Assembly: GCA_023213315.1 (NCBI GenBank)
Contig: JAKCPI010005105.1
Span: 62,001 to 126,000, forward strand
Reading direction: 5' to 3'
DNA: 64,000 bases
From: Euborellia annulipes
Lineage: Eukaryota; Arthropoda; Insecta; Dermaptera; Anisolabididae
Shown: positions 1 to 10,433 of the stretch, in pieces
Numbering within the stretch: position 1 is the stretch's first letter
Layout: each line of letters begins with the position of its first letter
Notes under the pieces: generated by a model
Told to the model about the DNA's origin: nothing
The model's database searches: none
The model's input: only the letters and a program-made list of their open reading frames with translations
Translations under genes and position numbers: made by a program

Positions 1-115
1 TGATTGGGCAAAATCGTACCCCCTTAACTCGAACCAGAACTTCCACGCTTTCGCGGCGAGGGTCAGGTCCTGGTTTGAGTCCAAGGGGCTCAATTTTCCC
101 AATCAACACAAATGC
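1..115. repeat. Foldback hairpin at window edge
   Basis: The first eight bases TGATTGGG are the reverse complement of CCCAATCA at the right end, and pairing continues inward through AAAAT/ATTTT, CCCCTT/AAGGGG and AACCAG/CTGGTT with mismatches. This is a single imperfect hairpin of about 115 bp with a GC-rich loop. It may continue left of the window. Family not recognised. Confidence 0.7.
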
Positions 116-391
116 TCGTAAATAAGATTATACAGTATATTTTGATGATCTTGAAATATGTCCATTGTATTTTTTTGTCGTTAGTATTTGTTTATTTCTG
201 TTTATTTTCTAGTCAATTTGATATAGGCCCTTTGTTAAGTTTTCTAGATTTATTTGTTGCCTTGATTTATTTTGTTTATTTGATAATTTTCGTTGACCTG
301 AGCTCTTGAGTAGGTGAAGATGATCATTTGACTTGTCCTTTTTTTCCTGACATTGGTGTGAATTGTTTTCTTATCACGAATAACACTCATT

Positions 392-806
392 CAGGTCTAT
401 TCTCTAAAAACAGGCGTTAAAATTTAAAATAAACAAATGGGTGTTAAAAAGTAATGTAAGCTTTAAATTCAAAATCACTTCCTTGCCTCAAATAGCTATT
501 CTGTAAACAAAAATTTAAAGCCAAAGCGTTAACATTTACATTAACATTAACGTTAACATTTGTTAGTAAATAGTGATAAAAAAAGCCATGTCTAGGGGGG
601 CTTTAATATTTTAACGTGGTGTTTAAAATAAAAATGGAGTTCTTAACCTCAAAAGTGAAGTTATGATTTTGATAGCTTTGAAATAAAAGCAACATGTAAC
701 GTCGCTGTTAAAACTTAGCATTTTTTTAACGTTTGTTTCTACATTACTTTTTAACACCCATTTGTTTATTTTAAATTTTAACACCTGTTTTTAGAGAATA
801 GATCTG
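392..806. mobile_element. TIR-1 non-autonomous DNA element, copy 1
   Basis: Long terminal inverted repeats of about 65 bp start CAGGTCTATTCTCTAAAAA at the left and end with the complement of CAGATCTATTCTC at the right. The interior is rich in GTTAAC/TTAACG motifs. Two more copies of similar size lie in this window (about 10.6 and 37.2 kb). I see no clear TSD, so the superfamily is open; the CAG start would suit hAT or CACTA-like ends. Confidence 0.8.
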
Positions 807-1465
807 AATTTTTAGCACAAATGTTGTTTTTAATAGCTGAGATACAGATTGTCTCATTCTATTTTTCATCCTTCATTCAAGTATACTTCTAAACTTCAAC
901 TGACTGTGAGTCAGTTACAACATGAAATCTTCCAGACGTCCTTTTTTTTATATTTAATTTTCCCACTGATTTTGAAAATCCTCGCTTGATTATGAGTTTT
1001 CGAGTTCAACTGACAGCACACGCCTTCTTCATCTTCTCTCTCTTTCTCTCACTGCTGTCGGTTTTAATGAAGACTATTAGTTTTGAAAATTGTCAGACTA
1101 CAAGAAGGAGATCTTCCCCTCCAGCTCTTCTTCTCCTTTAAACTAAATTAATTGCAATTTAAATAACCAACTCAAAATAGAGTGAGTGAGAGAGATAAAC
1201 AATTAATTATCTGGTCGAATAAACCTGTCAAAGATGATGAGGAGAAAAAAAAAGATTATCTTAAGATTGTTTATTTTAAAGGTGATTATTTTATTCATAT
1301 AAAGATGAGGTGATTAACAAATTTGAACAAAAAAAAATCTTTTAAACACTGTGAAGAAATATAATTTGATATAATTAAATTTTTAATTTTTTTCTTACCT
1401 CAGATTTCTCGTTCTCAACATTTTCAAAAACAAATAATTACTTTTTAGCGAGGCGAATTGCTCGG
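807..1465. other. AT-rich stretch, nothing assigned
   Basis: No open frame of note and no recognised repeat. There is a short pyrimidine-rich tract (CTTCTTCATCTTCTCTCTC) near 1025-1050 and several A/T runs. Confidence 0.5.
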
Positions 1466-1469
1466 AAAG

Positions 1470-1665
1470 AATAACAGCAGCTATCTTTATTTTATTCAAA
1501 CTTACAGCTACATTTCGGTCGACTATTCTACCATCTTCATGACTAGGGTTTAGTCAAAATAATTTTTTGTTAGACATTTAAATTGATATGCAGTTGGTCA
1601 CAATGACGACCGAAACCTCTCTGTGGGTTTGGCTTAAATAAAGAAAACAAACTTAGCTACTGTGC
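1470..1665. repeat. Degenerate inverted pair of HHR-like ends
   Basis: On the minus strand 1511-1541 reads TGAAGATGG...CGACCGAAATG, a decayed hammerhead core; on the plus strand 1600-1612 reads ACGACCGAAACC. The flanks, TTTATT-rich and containing AGCTGCTGTTA/TAGCTACTGTG, are partly complementary. The arrangement, minus motif left and plus motif right, matches the better preserved foldbacks in this window. Unlikely to be catalytic. Confidence 0.45.
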
Positions 1666-1671
1666 CTTTCT

Positions 1672-2617
1672 ACTTTCTCTTCCCTATATGTATATGTTTT
1701 TATATATATAGAGAGAGAAAGTATTGGATTCACGTCAAAAATTCGTTGTCGAGATTTTGATGGATATACACGTTTTGAGGTCCCCTGAATCCAAAAAAGT
1801 GGTTTTCGCGACTTGGTCTGTCTGTGTGTCTGTATGTGTGTGTTCAATTTTAAGCATGAAGGAATTGAACTAGGAGGTTGAAATTTTATATTTAAGTTAG
1901 GCACCCGCCTAGGGTGTGAAAATAAGCTTTTAATCAAAATCGACCATAAAGTACTAGTACTTTACTGATGTAGTTTTTCAGTTTTTTTCGATTTTCTCAA
2001 AATTTGTCTCAACGAATTTTTTTTTAAATTCAAAAATCAATTATTTTTTAAATGCTCTTTAAAATGTATATTCTCATTTTGGCATTGAAATCTTCTGAAA
2101 GCCACTTTACTGTTGTATTTCATAGGAAAGATAGGAATTGAACTAGGAGGTTGAAATTGTATATTTAAGTTAGGTACCCCCATGGGACGTAACACGAAGC
2201 TTTTGAACAAAATCGACCAAATAGTACTAGTACTTTAATGATGTACTTTTTCAGTTTTTTTCGATTTTCTCAAAATTTGTTTCAACGATTAAAATTCATA
2301 AATCAATTATTTGTGAGATCCTCTTTAAAATCTATATTCTCATTTTGCCCTTGAAATTGTTTCAAAACCACCTTACCTTTGTACTTCATAGTTTCCTATG
2401 AAGTACAGGAGAAATAATTGCCATTGTATTAATAACAAATTATAAATGTTTTTTCTATGTTTATAAATTTTCCATCTTGTATTCTAATCCGCTGAAACTC
2501 AATAGGCCCTATATATCGACCTAAATAATCTGGTGTGACAAGCACAGAACACATCTTTCATTTACCGAAGGTAAGAGAAAGTTGAGTGCTGTGCGAACAG
2601 TCACTCCATATTTTTTT
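1672..2617 (+). mobile_element. HPE copy, full length with internal duplication
   Basis: LH (ACTTTCTCTTCCC...GAGAGAGAAAGT) is at the left and RH (AATCTGGTGTGAC...GTCACTCCAT) at the right. A body block of about 270 bp starting GGAATTGAACTAGGAGGTTG occurs at 1861 and again at 2131, the junction falling after CATAGGAAAGATA. This makes the copy about 945 bp instead of 600-700. Confidence 0.85.
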
Positions 2618-3465
2618 CGTCCTTATTATGTTGATTAAATATAGATTTTAAATTCAACAAAAAAATATTTTTTAAGCTCTTTAAATAAAAACAAATTCGG
2701 GTTTATATTTTTTCAAAAGGAACAAATTAAACAAAAATATCAAATAACAGAGGGAAATTTTTTTTTAACAAACATCTGGTAGTTACAGATGATGATAAAT
2801 GAGAGAATCTTAATTTAATTTTAATTTTTTTTTTTTAAGGGTGGGTTCCCTAAATGACAACAAGTATGTCTGTCCCTCCTCCGTCTCTAAACTCAATTGG
2901 ACACCAACCAACCTTCTCTGCTGTCTTTATTAATGGGAGAACTAACAGTAAGATTAACGCGAAATCCAACATTTCCATTTGGTTTATGAACTTGATTAAC
3001 GGAGTACATGAAAGCCAAATGGAGAGGAGAGGGGAGGCGATTATAACCCCCTCTATTTCACTATATATCAGCAATTTAAGATGATGAAGTTCAATTGTGA
3101 CTTGACGAAATAAATAGATTTGACTGACACAATTTGAACAAGGAGTATAAAAAAATTCTTTAATTTTTTTTGTATTCACAAAAAAATTCTTTTTTAAATC
3201 CTTTAAATTATATGTAGCATTTCCAAGTTAAATACGATATTTTCTTAATCATACCCAAACATTTTTCATGTTAATTCATAGATTTCGAAAACTCCAAGCA
3301 TTTTTGAGCTAATGGAATTTAGTATAAGAATATAAAAATATTTTCAATTCTAAGTTGTAAAGAAAATTTTACATTGTCAACTTTTGGAGTTTAGGCTTTC
3401 ACAGATGAAGTAGATTTGTGTGTCATAAAGATGGTTTTCACGGAACTTCGGACTTCCCCACAGTT
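2618..3465. other. Intergenic stretch with weak overlapping ORFs
   Basis: A somewhat less AT-rich block at 2850-3070 is open on both strands (76 codons plus, 109 codons minus). Neither frame resembles a family I know, and overlapping open frames argue against a gene. The rest is A/T runs. Confidence 0.4.
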
Positions 3466-3520
3466 GTTATTATTAATAAAAGAATTTTATTTTCGGTTTA
3501 ACTGTGGTTTATTTGTAAAT

Positions 3521-3561
3521 ATTACAACGTTTCGGTCACTCATTCTGTTGTCTTTTTCAGG
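3521..3561 (-). ncRNA. Hammerhead-like motif, degenerate
   Basis: Minus strand reads CCTGAAAAAGACAACAG, then GAGTGACCGAAACGTTG. The CUGANGA box has A in place of the conserved G at its sixth base, so cleavage is unlikely. It is the left partner of the motif at 3661. Confidence 0.45.
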
Positions 3562-3660
3562 TACAATTCAGCTAAGATTACAAAGGGTGTTACATCTGTG
3601 ACTCCATTCAAATAAGATTGTAACAGATGTAACAACCTTTGTAATTTTAGCTGAATTGTA

Positions 3661-3700
3661 CCTGAAGAAAGCTACAGAATGAGTGGCCGAAACGTTGTAA
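3661..3700 (+). ncRNA. Hammerhead ribozyme-like motif
   Basis: CTGAAGA fits CUGANGA. Helix II can form between AGCTAC and GTGGCC (five pairs, one G-U, one mismatch). GAAACGTT follows, giving A15.1/U16.1 and C15.2/G16.2 with U17, and GTA can pair with upstream TAC as helix I. Helix III has no loop, so it would need a dimer. Confidence 0.5.
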
Positions 3701-3763
3701 TTTTTACAAATAAACCACAGTTAAAATTATTTTATTAATCTATAATGTTAAATTATTCTCTGA

Positions 3764-4005
3764 CAGTGGCCTAGCGGGGGGGGGGGGTCATCATGCCCCG
3801 GGCGCTACTCACAAAGAGGCGCCAAATTGTCCTCAAAACAAAAAAAATTGCTGGGTAATTTTTATTATAATTGATTTCTGAAAAATATATTTTAATTTTA
3901 GTGCCAGAGTGATATATTTTACATATAATATATGGTTTTCGAATGGGGGGGGGGGGGGTGCTAAAAAGGTATTGTGCCACGGGTGCGAGTTAAGCTACGC
4001 CACTG
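3764..4005. mobile_element. hAT-like MITE
   Basis: Ends are CAGTGGCCTAGC and GCTACGCCACTG, the CAGTGGCGTAGC type of hAT TIR common in animals. The flanks ttctctga (3756-3763) and atctctga (4006-4013) match at 7 of 8 bases, the 8-bp TSD expected of hAT. Two long G runs lie inside. No transposase remains. Confidence 0.85.
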
Positions 4006-4013
4006 ATCTCTGA

Positions 4014-4710
4014 AAAATATTAAAACAAAATTAGAAATGACTTCCAATAATTAATACCCCTACAACAATTAATTATATGATTTATCTAAATTTATTAACA
4101 ATAGGAAAAAATTTAAATAACAATCGTTTTGAATAAAGAGTTGACTAAAATCGATGGCAAAAGAATTAACAACTTTTGATCAATTTTCACAACTAAATTG
4201 TTTATATCACTTCTAAAATAGAAAAGAATTTCAAAAAAAAAATCTGTCAGTATGTGAGTGTTACAAGAAACACCTTGAGAGAGAAAGGAGATATTTTTAC
4301 TTCCCCTCTCTCTCTCTCTCTCTCTCCAAAGGGCTTACTTGCTTGTTTGGATAACATCAAATGCCCTTTTGCTCTCTTTCTCTCTCTCTTGGGAACGCCT
4401 GATGTTAGGCAACAGCACACACATACTCTCTCTCTCTCTCTCTTTACCTATTGATTCATCAATAAGAGAAGGCTTTTCTCTCAAGCAAATTTCAAATTAC
4501 TTTACATACTACATACACGTAGAGTATTGATTTTTCTTATATTCCCTGCATCTGAGGGGTTTCAGTAAAAAACAAAAAGGTTTCCCTCTCCCTCTTTTAA
4601 TAAGGATTAAAAAAAAAATATTCTTTTGTTTTTAAAATTACTTAAATTCATCGATCGTGAATTTGTGACAGAAAAATTTTTGAATCTCAGGTTATTTTGA
4701 CTTTAATTTA
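4014..4710. other. AT-rich stretch with CT microsatellites
   Basis: (CT)n tracts lie at about 4303-4327 and 4423-4443, with CTCTCTTTCTCTCTCTC between them. ORFs over these tracts are low-complexity artefacts. Confidence 0.7.
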
Positions 4711-4922
4711 AAAAATCTAGTGTGACTGGTCGCACCAGATTTTTTTGTGTCGACATATATTTAGTTTCCGACAGTACACGGTACATTTGAAATTCAAGAT
4801 GTAAAATTTATAAGTATGGGAAAATAACACTGTTATCTAAATTTTGTTACCATGGCAATCATTTCTTCTATTCTTCCTATTAAGAACAATAGTAAAGTGG
4901 TCTTCAGAAGAGTTACAATGGT
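4711..4922 (-). mobile_element. HPE copy, truncated (RH end only)
   Basis: A reduced RH (AATCTAGTGTGACTGGTCGCACCAGATT) lacks the middle of the hairpin. It is followed by the usual GTGTCGACATATATTTAG and TTACCATGGCAA blocks. The copy ends after the CTTCAGAAG block. Confidence 0.75.
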
Positions 4923-5071
4923 TATTATATCTTTGACAATTCAAATGAGATTCATACAATGAGATTGTCACAGATGTTATAACTTTTGTAATCTTAACTG
5001 TATATGTTTCGATGTTGTTAGTATTTAAATGGGGTACTAGAAATTTAGGTATCTAAAGTTATTCATTTCTC

Positions 5072-5112
5072 AGACGGGAAAGTTTCGGTCGTGGGTTATG
5101 TCATCTTCAGAG
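5072..5112 (-). ncRNA. Hammerhead-like motif in palindrome arm
   Basis: Minus strand reads CTGAAGATGACATAACCCAC, then GACCGAAAC, then TTTCCC and GTC. CUGANGA, GAAA and a UC site after a short helix III (AC...GU with a six-base loop) are present. Helix II pairing is poor. Confidence 0.4.
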
Positions 5113-5605
5113 CGAACTGTATTCTTGGCACACCTTACCCATGAAATCACAAAGTTTTTACTGTTAAAACATCTAATAGAAGAATTTGGTTTTCGGTTTA
5201 ACTGTGGTTTATTTGTAAAAATTGTGTTTCACTCATTCTGTGTTCTTCTTTGGGTACAGTGAGCGCCACAATTAATTCCGCACTTGGGAGTAGGAGCCTT
5301 AAGTATATGGTGTATAGTCAAATAATTTTAAATTTGAAAAGGTAAAATAAAATCATCTCTACCATTTTTTTATTTTACCTTATCGGTCATTAAAATTATT
5401 TCACTATACACCATATACTTAAGGCTCCTACTTCCAGGTGAGGAATTAATTGAGGCGCTCACTGTACCTAAAGAAGAACACAGAATGAGGTAAACACAAT
5501 TTTTACAAATACACAATTAAACCGAAAACCAAATTCTTCTATTATATGTTTTAACATTAAAAACTTTGTGATCCCATGGGTAAGGTGTGCCAAGAATACA
5601 GTTCG

Positions 5606-5646
5606 CTCTGAAGATGACATGACCCACGACAGAAACCCCCGTCTGA
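5606..5646 (+). ncRNA. Hammerhead-like motif in palindrome arm
   Basis: Plus-strand partner of the motif at 5072: CTGAAGATGACATGACCCAC, then GACAGAAAC, CCCC, GTC. The box elements are present; helix II is weak and there is an extra A before GAAA. Confidence 0.4.
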
Positions 5647-5714
5647 GAAATGAATAACTTCAGATGGCTATATTTCTAGTACCCCATTTAAATACTAACA
5701 ACGTCGAAACATAT

Positions 5715-6149
5715 ATTTCTTATTTATAAAAAATTTGATTTTACGAAATATCTTCAATAACATCTAAATTTAAAAAAAATTCTAATTACAAGTTAAGAAT
5801 TTTATATAATTTTCTTCTTCTCATATTCCTTATTCATTGAATGAATGAATGAAGAAGTCTTTACTAACGAATATCTCTCTCTGATTCTAAATTTAGAAGA
5901 TGGATACCAATTTGCAATTAAGTAGGCGCCTTCCCTATAAGAAAGAAACCCTCTCTGTCTGCTACTTTACTCTTTAATTGTAAGGGAAAGTGTTGAGAGC
6001 GTAGGGAACAGACAAAATGGGCCCGCCTTCTAGATTTATTACTTAATAACATGAAAAAAACATAAAAAGCGGATTAAAAATAAATAATTAAAAAAAAATC
6101 TGGAGAGAACTTGAATTTTGAAATCTTGAATATCCGGAGATTAAAACAC
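5715..6149. other. AT-rich stretch, nothing assigned
   Basis: No gene or repeat recognised. A (GAAT)n-like run GAATGAATGAATGAAG lies near 5839. Confidence 0.5.
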
Positions 6150-6545
6150 CAGATTGAATGGAATTGAGATCATGTCAAAAATTCGATGTCGGGATTTTGA
6201 TGGATATACACGTTTGGAGGTCCCCTGAATCCAGAAAAATTGGTCTGTCTGCCTGTGTCTCTCTGTAACGGTTTTATGCATGAAGGAATTGAACTACCGG
6301 ATTGAAATTTTATATTTAAGTTAGGTACCTTCTCGGACTCTCAAAATAAGCTTTTGAACAAAATCGACCAAAAAATACTAGTACTTTACTGAAGAACTTT
6401 GTGAGTTTTTTTTCGAATTTTTCAAAATCGACTCTAACGATTTTGATTAAAATTCAAAAATCAATTATTTTTTAAATGCTTTTTAAAATGTATATCAGTA
6501 AAATTTTTCGTGAGGATTGTTTGAAGCACACTTTACTGACGTAGT
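6150..6545 (+). mobile_element. HPE copy, both ends lost
   Basis: Starts in remnants of the LH side (ATGGAATTGAGATCATGTC) and runs through the TGATGGATATACACGTTTG and TACTAGTACTTTACTG blocks. It stops after the GAAGCACACTTTACTG block; RH is absent. Confidence 0.75.
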
Positions 6546-6629
6546 ATATCAGAATTTATGATTGGGAAAGCCTAGTGTAGATAGTTAAACGACAAATGGA
6601 AGGTATTTTCAGGCCAAATTTTAATACCA

Positions 6630-6724
6630 CTACTACAGTCGACGTTTCGGTGGACTCAACGCCTCCCCTCAACCACATTAGTCCTGACGAAGGGAGGCGT
6701 TGAGTCCCCAGAAACGTCGACTGT
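6630..6724. repeat. Short inverted repeat around HHR motif
   Basis: CAGTCGACGTTTC and GGACTCAACGCCTCCCC at the left are matched by GGGAGGCGTTGAGTCC and GAAACGTCGACTG at the right. The left arm has lost the CUGANGA box; the right arm keeps it. Confidence 0.8.
6679..6724 (+). ncRNA. Hammerhead ribozyme-like motif
   Basis: CTGACGA fits CUGANGA. Helix II is GGG/CCC with two extra bases before GAAAC. GTC is followed by GACT, which pairs with AGTC just before CTGACGA (helix I, 4 bp). Helix III is the self-complementary ACGT with no loop, the form that works as a dimer in known short-helix-III hammerheads. Confidence 0.55.
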
Positions 6725-7723
6725 AAATTTCAACTTTCCTATTTTTGTCGCCGCACGGCCTTTGACGTCACGGCTTGTAACGCGACATACTAATAGAAGG
6801 GCGAAAAAATTTGAGGCCATCAAATAAAAATTCCACTTTAAAAATAAATTTCTTTATTCTACTCTATTAGCCAGAGTAGTTAATTAATTAATATAATAAT
6901 TTGCATTGATATAGTCTATAATTTAATTTCATTTGAACTTTTTTTTTATTTAAGGTCTTTTTCGGCATCTATGTCCCTTTAGACCCCCGTCTCTATTTTT
7001 TGGTAGCCATTTTATTAAAAACTTTTTTAAAGTAGTTGGTGGTATTATTTAATATATCTTGTAAAAGAAAAGTTACCTAAACCACTTGTTTATTACTTCC
7101 TAAATGAACTCTCGGAGACCGAATATGAATGGTCCACGTTGCTAATTTATTATTTAATAAATAAGAATTTATCCCTTATTGATTTTTATTATAAATTAAT
7201 ACATAGCCGATAAATTACAAACAAAAGGTCAAAGAGATGAGGATTTTCCAATGATTCATTTATTCCACAGCGAAACAGAGAATATTATCCCATCATTTTC
7301 ATTCTCTTTTATTATTAATATATGCAAAAAAAAAAAAATTCTATTTATTTGTTTCAATCGATAACAAAAAAAAAAATCACATTTATATTCGTTTGTCATC
7401 TGGCAGGATTTTTACCGAAATATTATTATTTATAAAAAAAAAAAAATTCAGATATGTATTATAATAATAATTCACAGTGAAATATTATATGACGTTAAAA
7501 TTTGGAGGTCTTTAAACAAAACAAAAAATGACTATTTTATTTATAATCAAAATTCAAAAAATAAAATAACATAGCTGGTGACTGACACATGGGAAAATAT
7601 AACAGATCATATTTTGAATATTTTATAAATTTGTATTTTTTTTTATTTTAAATTTTTTCGGCCTCGGATATTTATCTAATTGGCCAGAAAAAGGTGATTG
7701 AAGCACTTACTTACTTTCTGCAC
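6725..7723. other. AT-rich stretch with a SINE-B tail
   Basis: 6956-7012 (TTTTTCGGCATCTATGTCCC to GGTAGCCA) is a minus-strand tail of the SINE-B type described at 29.5 and 43.0 kb. The remainder is A/T runs, with no gene visible. Confidence 0.5.
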
Positions 7724-8217
7724 TTATGGGAAAATATTTATATTTTGTTACCATGGCAACCATTTCTCCTATCCCTCCTACAAGAGTAAAGTGGTCTTCA
7801 GAAGATTTCAATGACAAAATGAGAATATATATTTTAAAGAGCATCTAAAAAATAATTAATTTTTGAATTTTAATTAAAATCTTTGAAACGAAATTTGAGA
7901 AAATCGAAAAAAAAAAAAAAAACTGAAAAAGTACATCAGTAAAGTACTAGTACTTTTTGGCCGATTTTGTTTAAAAACTAATTTTCAAGCTCCAGGAGGG
8001 TGTCAAACTTGAATATAAAATTTTGCCCTCATAGCTCAATTCCTTCATGCCTAAAATTGAACACAGACAGACAGACCATGTCGCGAAAACCACTTTTTTG
8101 GATTCAGGGGACCTCAAAACATGTATATCCATCAAAATCTCGACATCTAATTTTTGACATGATCGCAATACTTTCTCTCTCTATATATTAACATATATAG
8201 GGTAAGAGAAAATAAAA
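7724..8217 (-). mobile_element. HPE copy lacking RH
   Basis: Begins inside the body (TATGGGAAAATATTTATATT) and runs through TTACCATGGCAACC, GTACTAGTAC and the ACAGACAGACAGACCATGTC block. It ends with an intact LH (CTTTCTCTCTCTATATATT to GGTAAGAGAAAATAAAAA). Confidence 0.85.
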
Positions 8218-8398
8218 ATTAATATAATTTTCTAGTAAATTATATTTTGCCTATAATTCAATCAAATTTAATAAAAATTTTTTTATAATTCTCTTTCCTT
8301 GCCTCAACAATTCTTCCAAATTAGATACATGTCTCAGTAATACAGTATTTTACTGGTATTACCATGGTCAATGCTCTGCCGAATTAAAATCAATTATC

Positions 8399-8713
8399 CC
8401 ACCCAATGCAACATATTCACGGAACACAAGAGAGGCATCTTCCCAGCATCCCTATGCTGTTCAGATCACGACTAACAGAACAAGTCAATTTCATTCTTCC
8501 TTTGTCCCCATGACCTCCCGTGATTGGAACAAGCTCCCTGCGTCTATCTTCCCCAAAACCTACAATCTTCAGACTTTCAAGTCTAACCTCAACAGACATC
8601 TTCTCAGTTCCCGCAGTTGAGTTTCCCCTTTATGCTTCTCCTTTTGTTTTTATTTTCTTCCTGGCTGCATGTGACTATTGGTCATTATAGGTCTTCGGAC
8701 ATTATGCACCCAT

Positions 8714-8741
<28 letters not shown>
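8399..8741 (+). mobile_element. LINE 3' end, 5'-truncated, with poly-A
   Basis: Contains the last part of a reverse transcriptase ORF, about 95 bp of 3' UTR (ATGTGACTATTGGTCATTAT, TTATGCACCC) and an A-run at 8716-8741. A second copy with the same 3' UTR lies at 58171-58478. 5' truncation and poly-A indicate target-primed insertion. Confidence 0.85.
8426..8620 (+). pseudogene. LINE reverse transcriptase C-terminal fragment
   Basis: Sixty-four codons and a TGA stop form the tail of a non-LTR retrotransposon ORF2. The signature is SSFVPMTSRDWNKLPASIF followed by LQTFKSNLNRHLL, the W-N-x-L-P then F-K-x-x-L/H pattern found at the end of CR1/Jockey-like reverse transcriptases. It is 5'-truncated; upstream of 8426 the frame is broken relative to the 58-kb copy by a short insertion (GGAACAC). 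No catalytic domain remains. Confidence 0.8.
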
Positions 8742-8749
<8 letters not shown>

Positions 8750-9590
8750 GCTAACACCAGCCATTATTAAAAGACACCCCCGAATGCTTTTGCCTGGACT
8801 ATAGGCAACTAAAACACGCTGCTGTCTAAACGGTAGTCTCATTTCTTGATAAACTTTTTTGTTTAATTGATTACGATGCTTTTTATTAATTATTTGACGT
8901 TGTCGATTCTCGTGAGAAGCAACCACGAGTTACCCGATCTAAGGTTGATATTTATTATAATTGCAGTCTTCATCCTACCCCTCGATTAAGAAAATCAAAT
9001 GAGTTCAGATTGATCTTCTCGTTCCTCTATTTAATTCGAATTTAGTCAAGTAGTTTTTATTTTCCTCGGTTCATAGTAAGACCTCATTTTTTTTTATTTG
9101 AGGGAAAAGCCTTAAATTATGGCATAAAAGTCCTCAATAGCCACATTCCCCGGTTGTTTACCCCTGGTGCATCGTGCACACGGGCACGCACCAATCCCTT
9201 AACCGGTATCTAGCTCTAGAGCCAACAACCCGGTTCCAATTTTAGGAGTGAGAGGCCCTTCACCTCTTTACTCCCCAAAAATCAGTCCCTCTCGGGACTG
9301 TTCATTCAATCTTCGGACAGTCCCCACCCCAATTGTTCGGAATTTATTTATTTTTATTATTATTTCGGACAACTCCTTAACAGAGTTCTTAGTGATGTTA
9401 GAATTCCTCTAATTAAATATTATTTTATTATACGAAAGAAAAAAAAAAAATTTAAAATTTCTCATCATTTTAGTTTTCCCACACCGACCAACAGAGCAAA
9501 GTGACCTTTGTTCACATTAATAAATTAATTGAATTAATTATTTTGTTCTTCGAAAATGAATGTGTAGTTAAGAGAGTGAGAGTGAACGGG
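8742..9590. other. Unassigned region: repeat R5 and a GC-rich block
   Basis: 8785-8940 contains TTTGCCTGGACTATAGGCAA, GTCTAAACG and CACGAGTTACCCGATCT; the same blocks in the same order occur at 23.9-24.4 kb. 9120-9330 is GC-rich, with a local hairpin TGGTGC...GCACCA and CTCTCGGGACTGTTC; I recognise neither gene nor known repeat. Confidence 0.45.
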
Positions 9591-9850
9591 GGGGGGGGGG
9601 GTGGAGAGGGAAACGACGACGACGACGTGTTGTATGCGGTCGAATGAACACGGTAAGTTATTAGCTGTCGTCGTCGTCGTTGGTTGCTGCTGCATAGGGC
9701 GAGATAACCGAAACCCCTTTGTGGTCTGGTTGAAAGAGAGAGTGAGAGGGGGTGGAGGGGGGAGGGAAAGACTCTCTCTCTCGTCAAGTGTCCTTCCTAC
9801 CCTACTCGATACCTACACCCTTCCGCAAGCACCGACGAGGAATTAACTAT
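9591..9850 (+). other. GC-richer block with GAC/GTC triplets and donor-like site
   Basis: A (GAC)n tract at 9614-9626 and a (GTC)n tract at 9667-9680 flank CACGGTAAGTTATT, a good match to a 5' splice site at 9655. It could be a first exon, but no start codon or downstream exon supports it. Open frames on both strands here are repetitive. Confidence 0.25.
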
Positions 9851-10136
9851 AAATTACTATCAAACAAGTTGGTTGGTTAACTTTCTAAGAATTATCTCTA
9901 TCTCTCTCTCTACTTTGCCAGTTTATGACACATAGCATTAATTTAATTAAAACATAAAAATTTTCTTTTAAAACTTTTTTTTTTTAACTTGCTTTTTACA
10001 AGATTAAGATTTTACTTTCTGTTTGAATAAGTAAAAAAAAAAAAAAAATTGTGGCTGAAACACTCACTTCTATTTTATCCTTTCTTCGCCTTAATCCCCC
10101 ACTGCGGGGTCGGCACACTATAATTAAATTAGAAAT

Positions 10137-10433
10137 TATGTGGAACACAGGAAGTTACTTGGATGACTCCAAGTGATATTGGAGGTTATTTCAAAGAAAA
10201 ATAATTTTTTCTTTTTTCAGAATCTTTATTATCTGAGCGACCGTTCTCGGTTTCGGCTTCATCATACCATCCTCAGACCTAAAATATAATATATATATAA
10301 TTAGAGATACATTTGGATTTGGTCGCCTCAGATAATAAAGATCCTGAAAAAATAAAAATATTTTTCTTTAACATAACTTCCAATATCACTTGGACTCATA
10401 CATCCAAGTAACTTCCTGTGTTCCACATAATTT
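10137..10433. repeat. Foldback element containing one full HHR
   Basis: GTGGAACACAGGAAGTTACT, CTCCAAGTGATATTGGA and ATAATAAAGAT-type blocks at the left are repeated in reverse complement at the right (CCAATATCACTTGGA, AGTAACTTCCTGTGTTCCAC). The arms are about 110 bp. The minus strand encodes a complete hammerhead; the right arm keeps only the helix I half. Confidence 0.85.
10224..10340 (-). ncRNA. Type I hammerhead ribozyme, best-formed in window
   Basis: Minus strand: CTGAGGA, then T, GGT-loop-GCC as helix II, then GAAACCGAGAACGGTC. Helix III is ACCG/CGGT closed by the tetraloop AGAA, with C17 as the cleavage base. Helix I has GGT/GC(T) next to the core, a large internal loop, and a perfect 14-bp outer stem CTTTATTATCTGAG/CTCAGATAATAAAG. 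All conserved core bases are present; the one oddity is the single unpaired T between CUGANGA and helix II. Confidence 0.7.

Larger units (their letters stand above)
3466..3735. repeat. Foldback element with outward-facing HHR motifs
   Basis: The two halves are near-complementary: TTTAACTGTGGTTTATTTGT, an HHR-like core and TACAATTCAGCTAAGATTAC at the left are repeated in reverse complement at the right around a centre near 3604. A fragment of the same sequence (GAGATTGTCACAGATGTTAT) reappears at 4960-5000. Confidence 0.85.
5001..5714. repeat. Nested giant palindrome, three layers
   Basis: Left and right halves are reverse complements over about 350 bp each. Outer layer: 5001-5160 with 5545-5714, carrying HHR-like motifs. 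Middle layer: GGTTTTCGGTTTAACTGTGG to GGTACAGTGAGCGCC and its complement; this matches the arms of the 3466-3735 foldback. Inner layer: 5263-5460, with TTAAGTATATGGTGTATAGT and its complement, closing on AGGTAAAATAAAA/TTTTATTTTACCT near 5357. It looks like foldback elements inserted at each other's centres, or repeated hairpin extension. Confidence 0.85.

Noticed and set aside
2850..3179. Overlapping 76- and 109-codon ORFs
   Set aside because: Open on both strands, no recognisable motif, no splice signals. Kept only as part of an unassigned stretch.
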